Below are positions 49,424 to 64,000 of a stretch of 64,000 bases of DNA, one piece after another. The stretch is from positions 25,993 to 89,992 of the forward strand of contig JAJYBH010000001.1 of NCBI GenBank assembly GCA_021779135.1. The letters are read 5' to 3'. The notes under the pieces are model-generated. The model did no database searches and was not told where the DNA came from. It was given only the letters and a program-made list of their open reading frames with translations. Position numbers and translations under genes: made by a program. Every line of letters starts with the position of its first letter. Positions within the stretch are counted from its first letter, which is position 1. This DNA is from Deltaproteobacteria bacterium. Its GTDB lineage: Bacteria > Desulfobacterota > Desulfuromonadia > Geobacterales > Pseudopelobacteraceae.

Positions 49424-49823
49424 TCATGCATGCACGGCAGTGCTCCTCAGAAATTTACCCTGCTTCACATCCACCGTGGATATGTGGTGTATCAACCATT
49501 GCAACAAACAAGGTTGGTTTCGACGACATGATGAAGCGCGACCCCTTCCCCGTTGATCTCCCCCTTTAGATCGGTCAGATGGGCGACAAACGAATTGTGC
49601 CCTGGTTAATGGGCCGAATGGTCGCGCTGCCCGGGCTACGTCTGTATACGTTCCTCATCTCTGAAATGCTTGATCACATACTCGTCCAGAAAACCGAACA
49701 GAGGTTTCAACTCATTATCCCCTTGCCGGACTCTCAGGCCTTCAGCAGCGGGTCACAGTGTGGCCGCAGCGTTTTGTACTGATTGTCGATCTCCGTTACA
49801 CTGACAGAAAGCGAATCTCTCCA
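49424..49823 (-). pseudogene. Degraded bacteriohemerythrin gene
   Basis: Minus-strand pieces in different frames: WRDSLSVSVTEIDNQYKTL; QGDNELKPLFGFLDEYVIKHFRDEERIQT*; PGHNSFVAHLTDLKGEINGEGVALHHVVETN; QWLIHHISTVDVKQGKFLRSTAVHA*. Confidence 0.85.
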
Positions 49824-49825
49824 TC

Positions 49826-52290
49826 CTATTCCCAGGTGTCTGGCCTCTCCGGGCTGTTTTTTAAAACGCTGCCGGCTGCTTTTCGTGGTTTCTTTGTGCG
49901 CCTGCCTTCCTGTTCCTTCATCCGCTCCGCCATTTCAGTCAGGCGCTTGTCCACCAAATGAAAAATAGTCTTTTGGGGGAATGTCCCCTGTTTGTTCCGC
50001 TTGCCGGCTTTCATGCCGGTCAGGATCTCTATGCCCTGTTCAATGGTTTCCACGCTCCAGATATGGAAGCGGCCGTTTGCAACAGCCTCGATAACCTCGT
50101 CGTTCAGCATCAGGTGGCGTTCATTGGTCTTGGGGATCAAGACCCCCTGTTGACCCGTCAGCCCCTGTGATTTGCAGATCGCAAAAAAACCTTCGATCTT
50201 GAAGTTGACGCCGCCGATCGGTTGGATCATGCCACGCTGGTTGACGCTGCCGGTGACGGCGATGCCCTGTTTGATCGGAATACCGGCGAGGGCCGACAGC
50301 AGGGCATACAGCTCGGTGGATGAGGCACTGTCACCCTCGATGCCGTCGTAGGATTGTTCAAAACAGATGGAAGCCGAGAGTGACAAGGGGCGCTGCACGG
50401 CGAATGTACCGCCCAGATAGCCGGTCAGGATCATGACCCCCTTGTCGTGAATCGGGCCGGAGAGCTTGACCTCGCGCTCGATGTTGACCATGCCGGCCTG
50501 ACCGGTGTAGACCCGTGCCGTGATGCGGGAGGGACGGCCAAAGGTGTGGTCTCCCAGGCCGATCACCGACAGGCCATTGATCTGGCCAACCACCACATCG
50601 TCGGTATCCACCAAGAGCGAGCCGTCTTCGTAGAGCTCGTGCATGCGTTCTTCGATGCGATTGACCCGGTACACCTTTTCTTCGGCAGCCCGCAGTACAT
50701 CGGCTCCGGTGACGACGGTGTGTCCGTCCTTGCGGGCCCAGAAGCTGATTTCACGGATAAAGTCGGAAATCTCCATGAACTGGGAGGAGATCTTGTGCTG
50801 GTCCTCTACCATGCGGGAGGTGTATTCCAGCAGGCGGGCCACACCCGTACGGTCAAAGTGCAGCAGTTTTTCACAGCGGCAGTGCGTGGCCACGAACAGG
50901 GCATAATCCTGCATGATCTCGGGTGTGCGGGTCAGGCGGCTGTCGAAATCGGCCTTGACCTTGAAAAACTTGCGGTAGTCCGGGTCCATGTAAAACAGCA
51001 GATAGTAGATCCAGGGGGTACCGATCATGATGATCTTTGTCTGCATGGCAATCGCCTCGGGTTTGAGGGTGACCATGGTCATGAAGCGGTACTGTTCCAG
51101 CACGTCCTCGATACGGATGTCGCCGGTGCGGATGCAGCGCTTGAGCGCATCCCACACAAAGGGATTGATCAGCACCTCGCGGGCGTCAATGACCAGATAA
51201 CCGCCGTTGGCGCGGTGCAGGGCACCGGAGCGGATCATGGTGAAGTCGGTCACCGCGACGCCGCCGTACTGCATGACATGTTCGATGCGGCCGAAGAGAT
51301 TATTGTAGGTCGGATTTGACTCGAACACCACCGGAGCGCCCACGGTGTCCTTGTTGTCTACCAGTACATTGACCTCGTAGCGCTCAAAGGTCGGTTCCTG
51401 CCGCGTCATCTTGATCCCTGGGATCTGGGGCTGGTTGGACTGGGGTTTGAAGTCCTCAAGATTGTTGATGATATCTTCCTGCACCGCATCGAGATAGGCC
51501 TGCACCTTTTCAAGGCCGGCATATTTTTCCTTGAGCGGCCCCAGTCGATGGCCCAGGCAGGACATTCCCAGATCACGGTCGGCCTGCGCCAGGGCATCTT
51601 TGGTCAACTTTTCGTTGTCCCTGACCCGCCGCAGTACCTCGTTAAGTTTTTCGGTCAGCTTTTTCCCGGTATCATCGAGCTTCTGGCGTTTCTTATCGGT
51701 CAGCGCTTCGTACTCTTCCTGGGTGTAGTTGCGCCCCTGTTTCTGTGGCACGATCACCAAACCGGAAACCGTCCGCTGCAGGGCAAAGCCGTGTTTGGCC
51801 GCTTCCTTTTCCAATGTCTGGAACAGGTCGTTGTTGTTTTTCTGGTATTCTTCAAGAATTTCCGCCCGTCTGGCCTCATATTCCGGGCTTTCCAACGCCT
51901 TGGGGATGTCAGTTTTGAAGGCATCCACAAGCACCTTCATATCTGCCGCCAGCTCACTTCCTTTTCCCGCCGGCAGTGCCAGGGAAACAGCGGAGTCGCT
52001 GTCCTTGAAATTATTGACGTAGACCCAGTCGCTGGGCTGCGGTTCTTCCTTGGCCCTTTTTTTGAGGATATTGCGGATGGTAGAGGTGCGGCTGGTGCCG
52101 GTCTCGCCCGAGATAAACAGGTTGAAACCGGTTTCTTCCATACCCAGGCCGAATTCGATCGAGCGCAGCGCCCGCTGCTGGCCGATGGCATAATCCAGAT
52201 CGGGCAGCTCTTCGGTCGTCTCGAATTTGAACAGTGCGGGATCGCAGGTCCAGCGGAGTTTGTCCGGTGTGAGCAGGTGATTGCGGGATG

Positions 52291-52294
<4 letters not shown>
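49826..52294 (-). CDS. Lon-related ATP-dependent protease (AAA + S16 peptidase)
   Basis: LFISGETGTSRTSTIRNIL; HRANGGYLVIDAREVL; protease region EGDSASSTELYALLSALAGIPIKQGIAVTGSVNQRGMIQPIGGVNFKIEGFF. Confidence 0.92.
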
Positions 52295-55256
<2,962 letters not shown>

Positions 55257-55350
55257 TTGAACTATTGTAACGTGTCACGGTAGGTGGCTCTTTTATTCTT
55301 GCCGTAATGATACTGCTAATATAGTGACACGCTGTGTGAAAGGATTGAAC

Positions 55351-56259
55351 GTGGACAAGGTAACATTGACGATCAACGCCCGCAAGCTGATGAAGGGGGT
55401 TAGCGACCTGCCGGGTATTCCGGGCATCGTTTCGCAGGTGATTTCCCTGCTGGACAATCCCGACGCGGACCCTGACAAGATCGCCGACCTGATCCTGTCC
55501 GATCAGGTGCTGGCTGCCCGGGTGCTCTGGGTGGTCAATTCGCCGCTCTTTCGGGTCGCCACCGAGATCACCTCCGTTAAGCGCGCACTGCTGCATATCG
55601 GCTTCCAGGCCATTCGCGAATTGATCCTGACCAGGTATTTTGTAGACGCGTTCAAGAACCTGGAGCAGCCGTTTGACATCAAGGTGTTCTGGCTGCACTC
55701 GTTCAATGTCGGTGCGGTCTCCCGCCTTGTCGCCGGCAAGGTCGGCTACCGTGACTCGGAGAAGGCCTATCTGGCCGGGATCGTCCACGACATCGGCAAG
55801 GTCTTCCTGGGGCATTACCTGCGCAAGGAGTACGGCGAGATGCTGGCCGGCGTCAACGGCACCCGCTATCGGACCTACGAGGCCGAGCAGGAGTTTTTCG
55901 GCACCACCCACAGCGAAGTCGGCCTCTGTCTGGCACAGCGCTGGAATTTCCCCCCCGACTATTGCGACATCATCTCGTACCATCACACCTCGGAGCTGGC
56001 CATCCTGGATCCCATTCTGACGGCTATCGTCAGCCTCTCGGATTTTTTCTGTCTGAATCATGACGCCAGCAACGGGGAGATAGGTGAACTGGCCATCCAG
56101 GCGACCCGGTCCGAAGAGAACGCCTGGCGCGTGCTCAACCAGCTTTCAAACAGGCCGCTGGAAAAGGACATCCCCGCCTTTTTCGCCACGCTTTCCGATG
56201 GGTATGCCGAGATCGCGGACGAGGTGGACGTTCTGATCCGGGTCCTGACCAGGGACTGA
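55351..56259 (+). CDS. HDOD-domain protein
   Basis: VSDLPGIPGIVSQVISLLDNPDADPDKIADLILSDQVLAARVLWVVNSPLF; AGIVHDIGKVFLGHYL. Confidence 0.88.
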   Translation: MDKVTLTINARKLMKGVSDLPGIPGIVSQVISLLDNPDADPDKIADLILSDQVLAARVLWVVNSPLFRVATEITSVKRALLHIGFQAIRELILTRYFVDAFKNLEQPFDIKVFWLHSFNVGAVSRLVAGKVGYRDSEKAYLAGIVHDIGKVFLGHYLRKEYGEMLAGVNGTRYRTYEAEQEFFGTTHSEVGLCLAQRWNFPPDYCDIISYHHTSELAILDPILTAIVSLSDFFCLNHDASNGEIGELAIQATRSEENAWRVLNQLSNRPLEKDIPAFFATLSDGYAEIADEVDVLIRVLTRD

Positions 56260-56378
56260 CATCGGCCCGGACGCCGCCACTGGCGGCGGCATGCCGGTCT
56301 TGTCGTGTCAACAGCCTGTCACAGCCGAAACTCGTTCATGTAGTATCACCTTTTTCAATCCTTTCACGGGAGGCAAAC

Positions 56379-57104
56379 ATGTCTGATCAAGCACCGGTTT
56401 CGTGTTCCAGATGCAGTCTGGTCTGGCAAAATTGCGGCACTACAAACTGCTGGAGCGGCGACCCGCTGACGGCGCCGCCCAGGCCGGGCAACTGCCCGTC
56501 GAAAAACTACGCCGACGTCGTCGAGAGCAGTTTCAAAGAATACCGCGGCGACAGTGAGGATGCCCGCATCGCCTTTGTTGCGGCCCGGGTTGAGGGGCTC
56601 TGTTACCAGCCGGTGCCGGGCAGCGATGCCATCAATGCCCGCTGGACGCGGGTGGAGGACACGATCGCCTTTGCCAGGCTGATGGGTTACCGGAAAATCG
56701 GCTTGGCCACCTGTATCGGCCTGCTGGACGAGTCCGAACGCCTGGCGGCCATCCTGCGGGCCCAGGGTTTCGAACCGCTGAGCGTCTGCTGCAAGGCGGG
56801 CAGTATCGACAAGCTGGAACTCGGGCTGGAAGAACGCGACAAGGTCCGGCCCGGCACCTTCGAGCCGGCCTGCAATCCCATCGCCCAGGCCGAGATCTGC
56901 AACCGGCTGGAAACCGATATGAACATCATCGTTGGCCTGTGCGTCGGGCATGACATGCTATTCAACAAGCATTCCAAGGCTCCGGTCACGACCCTGGTCG
57001 TCAAGGACCGCGTCACCGGTCACAATCCGGTCGCAGTGCTGTACGGTCAGAACTTTTATTACAAACGGCTGCAGAAACAGCCGGTGCTGACGGGAAACGA
57101 GTGA
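56379..57104 (+). CDS. DUF1847-like Cys-rich protein
   Basis: CSRCSLVWQNCGTTNCW...NCPSKNY; CIGLLDESERLAAILRAQGFEPLSVCCKAGSIDK; CNPIAQAEICN. Confidence 0.8.
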   Translation: MSDQAPVSCSRCSLVWQNCGTTNCWSGDPLTAPPRPGNCPSKNYADVVESSFKEYRGDSEDARIAFVAARVEGLCYQPVPGSDAINARWTRVEDTIAFARLMGYRKIGLATCIGLLDESERLAAILRAQGFEPLSVCCKAGSIDKLELGLEERDKVRPGTFEPACNPIAQAEICNRLETDMNIIVGLCVGHDMLFNKHSKAPVTTLVVKDRVTGHNPVAVLYGQNFYYKRLQKQPVLTGNE

Positions 57105-57114
57105 TTGCCGTCCC

Positions 57115-57143
57115 TTGACATTCCTGGATTTGGCATTACTATT
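57115..57143 (+). promoter_or_regulatory. Promoter-like sequence upstream of hsp20
   Basis: TTGACA - 17 bp - ACTATT. Confidence 0.4.
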
Positions 57144-57191
57144 AAAGATATAGGAAAGGTCACGGAGCCGTTATAACGAACCCGGGAGGAG

Positions 57192-57644
57192 ATGGCCATG
57201 GCACTGGTAAAATACAACCCGCTGAGAGAGTTGCGATCCATGCAGGAACAGATGAACAAACTCCTGAACGTATCCTGGAATCATGATGTTTCAGGAGAGG
57301 ATATGAGGGACGGAATCTGGCAGCCGGCCGTCGATATCTTCGAAACAGCAGATTCCATCGTGATAAAGGCGGAGGTTCCTGATGTAGACCAGAAGGATAT
57401 CGACGTTCGGATCGAGGATAACACCTTGACCATCAGGGGTGAGCGCAGGCATGACGACGAGGTTAAGAAGGAGAACTATCATCGTATCGAGCGCTACTTT
57501 GGCACGTTCCAGCGCAGCTTCAGCCTGCCGACAACGGTGGATCAGGAAAATGTCGCTGCCGCCTGCGAAAGAGGGGTGCTGACCGTTACGCTGCCCAAGA
57601 AGGAAGAAACCAAACCCAAACAGATCAATATCGCGGTCAAATAG
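57192..57644 (+). CDS. Hsp20/alpha-crystallin small heat-shock protein
   Basis: WQPAVDIFETADSIVIKAEVPDVDQKDIDVRIEDNTLTIRGERR...GVLTVTLPKKEE. Confidence 0.95.
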   Translation: MAMALVKYNPLRELRSMQEQMNKLLNVSWNHDVSGEDMRDGIWQPAVDIFETADSIVIKAEVPDVDQKDIDVRIEDNTLTIRGERRHDDEVKKENYHRIERYFGTFQRSFSLPTTVDQENVAAACERGVLTVTLPKKEETKPKQINIAVK

Positions 57645-57686
57645 TTTTCATCCGGAGGTTCCGGAGTGAGGCTGAAGCGGGAAGAA

Positions 57687-57710
57687 AACGGGCCGGGTAA
57701 CCGGCCCGTT
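57687..57710. terminator. Hairpin terminator after hsp20
   Basis: AACGGGCCGG-GTAA-CCGGCCCGTT. Confidence 0.8.
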
Positions 57711-57870
57711 CCCGTTCTTGCCTGTAACCCGCCATTAGCAATCCCGCCTGCCGCCACCATCCGTTTTACTTACAATAAAATATTTTACCAAAATTAAATA
57801 ATTTATTTGACTTTAATTCGAAATGAATTATTTTATCAGTACTAAATTTCGTAATTATGAAACACGGTTG

Positions 57871-57888
57871 TCACGCGCTGATGCGTGA
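57871..57888. promoter_or_regulatory. Candidate operator TCACGC-N6-GCGTGA upstream of the XRE-cupin gene
   Basis: Perfect 6-bp dyad, 37 nt before the ATG, in an AT-rich leader. Confidence 0.4.
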
Positions 57889-57924
57889 AAGTCCTGCAAA
57901 CTTTACCGGGGAGCTTGATCAATA

Positions 57925-58512
57925 ATGTCTGAATTAACAGGGGCCAAGATATATGATTACAATATCGGGGCCAAGATCAAGGAACTCCGGCGGGCAAAAA
58001 AACTGAAGCTGCAGGATGTGGCCAATGAAACGGGGTTTTCTACCGCGCTCATATCACAGATCGAAAACAATAACGTTTCACCTCCCATCGCCACCCTCTC
58101 CAAGATCGCACATTTCTTTGACGTCAAAATAGGTCACTTTTTCAACGAAACTGAGGAAGAGAGCCCCTACGAGGTCCTCAGAAGCACCGAGCGCACCGTA
58201 GTTCCCAAGGTTGTGTCCAAGGACGGCACCAGCCAGGGCTATTTTTACGAATCCCTTTCAGTTCGCAAAAAAAATAAGCAGATGGATCCCTTTCTGCTGA
58301 CACTCAACGAGAAGGTCACCAACACGGACACCTACAGCCACAAAGGCGAAGAATTCATATTTATCTTGAAAGGTTGTGCCGAATTGCTGCTTGATGACCA
58401 GCGCATCGCCCTCAATGAAGGGGACAGCGTCTATTTCGATGCCAACCTCAAACACCGCCTGTTTTCATCAGGGGGCGACGAGGTCAAGGTGCTGGCGGTG
58501 GTCATGCGTTAG
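57925..58512 (+). CDS. XRE-family HTH / cupin transcriptional regulator
   Basis: IGAKIKELRRAKKLKLQDVANETGFSTALISQIENNNVSPPIATLSKIAHFF; cupin SHKGEEFIFILKGCAELLLDDQRIALNEGDSVYFDANLKHRL. Confidence 0.93.
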   Translation: MSELTGAKIYDYNIGAKIKELRRAKKLKLQDVANETGFSTALISQIENNNVSPPIATLSKIAHFFDVKIGHFFNETEEESPYEVLRSTERTVVPKVVSKDGTSQGYFYESLSVRKKNKQMDPFLLTLNEKVTNTDTYSHKGEEFIFILKGCAELLLDDQRIALNEGDSVYFDANLKHRLFSSGGDEVKVLAVVMR

Positions 58513-58625
58513 ATTGCCTGCCATCCGGGTATGCCGATTTTTTCGGGGCCGGTTGTTTTCTATAAATTCAGCATCATACGAATCTGACAACGCTTCAAAA
58601 TACATCCGCAGCAAAGGAGAGTTCC

Positions 58626-59798
58626 ATGAACATCCACGAGTACCAAGCCAAGGCGATACTGCGGGAATTCGGCGTTCCGGTTCCCGACGGCCACGTCTGC
58701 TACAACTCCGCCGGCGCCCGCGAATGGGCCAAGCGCCTCGGTGAAGGCCCCTGGGTCGTCAAGGCCCAGATCCACGCCGGCGGCCGCGGCAAGGGGGGCG
58801 GGGTCAAACTGGCCCGCACCGCCGACGAAGTCCGCATGATCTCCCGCGAGATGCTCGGCATGACCCTGCGCACCCACCAGACCGGCCCGGAAGGCAAACT
58901 GGTCACCCGAGTCCTGGTCGAAAACGGCTGCAACATCGCCCGTGAGCTGTACGTCTCCCTGGTCGTCGACCGCGGTACGTCCAAGGTCGCTATCATGGCT
59001 TCCACTGAAGGTGGCATGGACATCGAGGAGGTCGCCGCCAGAACCCCCGAAAAGATCTTCAGCGAAACCATCGATCCCCTGGTCGGCCTGACCGCCTTCC
59101 AGTGCCGCAAGATCGCCTTCAGCCTCGGTCTGGAGGGCAAACTGGTCGGCAAGGCCGTCGCCGTCCTGCAGGGCCTCTATAAAACCTTCATCGCCTGCGA
59201 CTGCTCCATGTTGGAGATCAACCCGCTGGTCATCACCGCCGAAGACAACCTGATCTGCCTGGACGCCAAATTCGGTTTCGACGACAACGCTGTCTTCCGC
59301 CACCCCAAACTCAGCGACATGCGTGACTACGACGAAGAAGACCCCAACGAAGTCGAAGCCTCCCAGCACGAGCTCTCCTACATCTCGCTGACCGGCAACA
59401 TCGGCTGCCTGGTCAACGGCGCCGGCCTGGCCATGGCCACCATGGACATCGTCAAGCACTACGGCGGCGACCCGGCCAACTTCCTGGACGTCGGGGGAGG
59501 GGCCACCATCGAGCGCGTCACCGAAGCCTTCAAGATCATACTCTCCGACAAGAATGTACGCGGCATCCTGGTCAACATCTTCGGCGGCATCATGAAATGC
59601 GACATCATCGCCACCGGCGTCGTCGAAGCCGCCAAGCAGGTCTCCCTCGACGTCCCCCTGGTCGTCCGCCTGGAAGGCACCAACGTTGCCCGCGGCAAAG
59701 AGATCCTCGCCGAAAGCGGCCTCAACATCGTCGCCGCCGACGGCATGGCCGACGCCGCCCAGAAAATCGTAGCAGCAGTGAAGGAGGTGGCCCCATGA
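58626..59798 (+). CDS. sucC: Succinyl-CoA ligase beta subunit
   Basis: [59 protein letters not shown]. Confidence 0.98.
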   Translation: MNIHEYQAKAILREFGVPVPDGHVCYNSAGAREWAKRLGEGPWVVKAQIHAGGRGKGGGVKLARTADEVRMISREMLGMTLRTHQTGPEGKLVTRVLVENGCNIARELYVSLVVDRGTSKVAIMASTEGGMDIEEVAARTPEKIFSETIDPLVGLTAFQCRKIAFSLGLEGKLVGKAVAVLQGLYKTFIACDCSMLEINPLVITAEDNLICLDAKFGFDDNAVFRHPKLSDMRDYDEEDPNEVEASQHELSYISLTGNIGCLVNGAGLAMATMDIVKHYGGDPANFLDVGGGATIERVTEAFKIILSDKNVRGILVNIFGGIMKCDIIATGVVEAAKQVSLDVPLVVRLEGTNVARGKEILAESGLNIVAADGMADAAQKIVAAVKEVAP

Positions 59799-60667
59799 GC
59801 ATCCTGATCAATAAGAACACCAAAGTCATTACCCAGGGCATCACCGGCGCCACCGGTCTCTTCCACGCCCAGGGGGCCCGCGACTACGGCACCCAGATGG
59901 TCGGCGGCGTCACCCCCGGCAAGGGGGGCACTACCGTCGACGGCTTTCCGGTCTTCGACACCGTCCATGAAGCCATCGCCAAGACCGGCGCCACCGCATC
60001 CGTCATCTACGTACCGCCCCCCTTTGCCGCCGACTCGATCATGGAAGCCGTCGACGCCGGGATAGAGTTGGTCTGCTGCATCACCGAAGGGATCCCGGTC
60101 CTGGACATGGTCAAGGTCAAGCAGTACATGAAAGGGAAGAAAACCCGGCTGGTCGGCCCCAACTGCCCCGGCGTCATCACACCCGGTGAATGCAAGATCG
60201 GCATCATGCCGGGCTACATCCACAAACCGGGCCGGGTCGGCGTCGTCTCCCGCTCCGGCACCCTGACCTACGAGGCCGTCTGGCAGCTGACCTGCCTCGG
60301 CCTGGGCCAATCGACCTGCGTCGGCATCGGCGGCGACCCGGTCAACGGCACCAACCACCTCGACGTCCTGCGTCTGTTCGAAGCCGACCCCGACACCGAC
60401 GCCGTCATCATGATCGGCGAGATCGGCGGCACCTCCGAGGAAGAGGGCGCCCGCTTCGTCAAGGAGCACATGACCAAGCCGGTAGCCGCCTACATCGCCG
60501 GGGTCACCGCCCCTCCCGGCAAGCGCATGGGGCATGCCGGTGCCATCATCTCCGGCGGCAAGGGCACCGCCGCCGAGAAGGTCAGAGTACTTGAGGAATG
60601 CGGGATCAGCGTGGCGGCCAGCCCGGCCGAGATGGCCCAGGCGCTGCTGAGGATCTATAAGCCTTAA
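59795..60667 (+). CDS. sucD: Succinyl-CoA ligase alpha subunit
   Basis: [66 protein letters not shown] overlap with sucC. Confidence 0.98.
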   Translation: MSILINKNTKVITQGITGATGLFHAQGARDYGTQMVGGVTPGKGGTTVDGFPVFDTVHEAIAKTGATASVIYVPPPFAADSIMEAVDAGIELVCCITEGIPVLDMVKVKQYMKGKKTRLVGPNCPGVITPGECKIGIMPGYIHKPGRVGVVSRSGTLTYEAVWQLTCLGLGQSTCVGIGGDPVNGTNHLDVLRLFEADPDTDAVIMIGEIGGTSEEEGARFVKEHMTKPVAAYIAGVTAPPGKRMGHAGAIISGGKGTAAEKVRVLEECGISVAASPAEMAQALLRIYKP

Positions 60668-60670
60668 CAC

Positions 60671-60761
60671 GTAGGGGCGCTGCTTGCCGCGCCCAATGAC
60701 CGCGCACAAAGGCCGCATCCTGATCGACGCACCGATTGGGCGGAGCAAGCGCCGCCCCTAC
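60671..60761. repeat. Inverted-repeat element between sucD and maeB
   Basis: GTAGGGGCGCTGCTTGCCGCGCCCAAT ... ATTGGGCGGAGCAAGCGCCGCCCCTAC, about 27-bp near-complementary arms. Confidence 0.75.
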
Positions 60762-60793
60762 ATTACCGAATTAAAAACAGGAGAAATCATAGT

Positions 60794-63043
<2,250 letters not shown>

Positions 63044-63078
63044 TCAAGTATTATGGCACAATGCTTGTATAGATCAAA

Positions 63079-63124
63079 AGGCAGCAGGGTCCGACTCACG
63101 TCTTAACCTGCTGCTTTTTTTGAT
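63079..63124 (+). terminator. Terminator of maeB
   Basis: GCAGCAGG ... CCTGCTGC followed by TTTTTTTG. Confidence 0.75.
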
Positions 63125-63374
63125 ATTACTACATTCTGGATAGGTTTATTGCAGATCACCTTTATCCTATGGACACTCCAGCTACGCGATATAACAAACA
63201 TTTACCTCCAGGATCGCTATTTGCCGTATCCCTGGTGTGAAATTAAGTGCTGTGATTACAGGCAATTCCGTACTATTTATTAGATGATTTATTTTGACAT
63301 CGTCCGTGAATTGATTTAATGCTTGTAAACATTTTTAAGACTGTCGAGAAGCCCATCCGAATCAGGAGGCACAG

Positions 63375-64000
63375 ATGTTCCTTCTTCCCAAAGGCAACCC
63401 CCTTTTTGAAAACCTGGCGGCCACCAAGCTGAAGCTGCCGGAGGTTATGACCAAGTTGAGTTCCGGCGGTTTTACCGGCTACGCCAGCTTTGTCTTCCAA
63501 ACAGCAACAATCATTCTCGTATTCGAAGCGGGTAAACTGGTCAGCGTCCTTCTTGAAGAGCAAAATGGCCACCGCCAGACGGGCTTTGATGCGCTTTCCT
63601 CTTTGGCAGAACTTATGGTTACCTCAAACAGCGGCGCAATGAATGTTTACAAACTCTCCAAAGACCTGACCATGTGCATTCACGCACTGCTCCAGGGCGA
63701 GATACTCTACAAAGCCCAGGAACTCAGGTTGATCGACATCAAGCTCTTGCTGGAGAAGATCAAGGAAGACCACATGAATGGCTGCCTGCGCATCTACACC
63801 GCAGACCGCTCCGCCATGATCTTCTACAAGGACGGAACCCCGCTCGGCTTTTTCCATGATGGATCACACGACATCGAGACATCTTCATCAGAATCCCAGA
63901 AGATCGCCGCAATGCCTGGCGCAAAGATCGATCTCTACTCCACTCAGGGGGTGGAAGAGTTGATGAGCGTCGACCTTCTGGAGGTTACCAATATCCAGAA
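63375..64000 (+). CDS. Uncharacterised protein, 3'-truncated by window end (not in supplied ORF track)
   Basis: ATG 63375 with SD AGGAGG; hand translation MFLLPKGNPLFENLAATKLKLPEVMTKLSSGGFTGYASFVFQTATIILVFEAGKLVSVLLEEQNGHRQTG...; no stop before 64000. Confidence 0.75.
   Translation, partial: MFLLPKGNPLFENLAATKLKLPEVMTKLSSGGFTGYASFVFQTATIILVFEAGKLVSVLLEEQNGHRQTGFDALSSLAELMVTSNSGAMNVYKLSKDLTMCIHALLQGEILYKAQELRLIDIKLLLEKIKEDHMNGCLRIYTADRSAMIFYKDGTPLGFFHDGSHDIETSSSESQKIAAMPGAKIDLYSTQGVEELMSVDLLEVTNIQ

Noticed and set aside
49579-49968. Short plus-strand ORFs (67, 67 and 61 aa) downstream of purC
   Set aside because: They lie antisense to the hemerythrin remnant and protease 3' end; no independent support
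50447-51319. 290-aa plus-strand ORF opposite the Lon-related protease
   Set aside because: Antisense shadow of a confident minus-strand gene
59459-60748. 429-aa minus-strand ORF opposite sucC/sucD
   Set aside because: Antisense of C-ending codons yields Gly/Asp-rich shadow protein

Overview
The window is a 64 kb chromosomal segment with gene content and order typical of Geobacter/Pelobacter-like Desulfuromonadales (an inference from recognised proteins; no search was run). It is dominated by housekeeping operons: cinA, recA-pilT-recX-alaS, a REC-histidine kinase, argBDFGH, gspA/gspB plus a lipoprotein, ATP synthase Fo genes (minus strand), hemL, a 14-gene complex I operon nuoA-N, a mixed block (DUF2288, GT2, NUDIX, tpx, Cu P-type ATPase, PerM-like, LpxH-like, PBP, LOG, PpiD/SurA-like, purC), a Lon-related protease, ligA, HD and HDOD proteins, DUF1847, hsp20, an XRE-cupin regulator, sucCD, maeB and a 3'-truncated ORF. 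I found no rRNA, tRNA, CRISPR array, transposase or intact prophage. The most useful non-obvious observations are: (1) a decayed bacteriohemerythrin gene on the minus strand (about 49424-49823), missed by ORF calling because it has frameshifts and stops; (2) an uncalled 59-aa SAP-like/Cys-rich mini-protein at 49179-49358; (3) a 253-aa lipoprotein with an LptM/YifL-like N-terminus (CGKKGPLFYP); (4) two dispersed-repeat-like long inverted repeats (10131-10246, 60671-60761); (5) a 14-bp perfect palindrome just downstream of a strong promoter-like sequence before nuoA; (6) an HndC/HydB-like extended NuoF; (7) a BRO-N protein and an orphan ORF between cinA and recA. I did not find convincing evidence of a wholly new multi-gene system.
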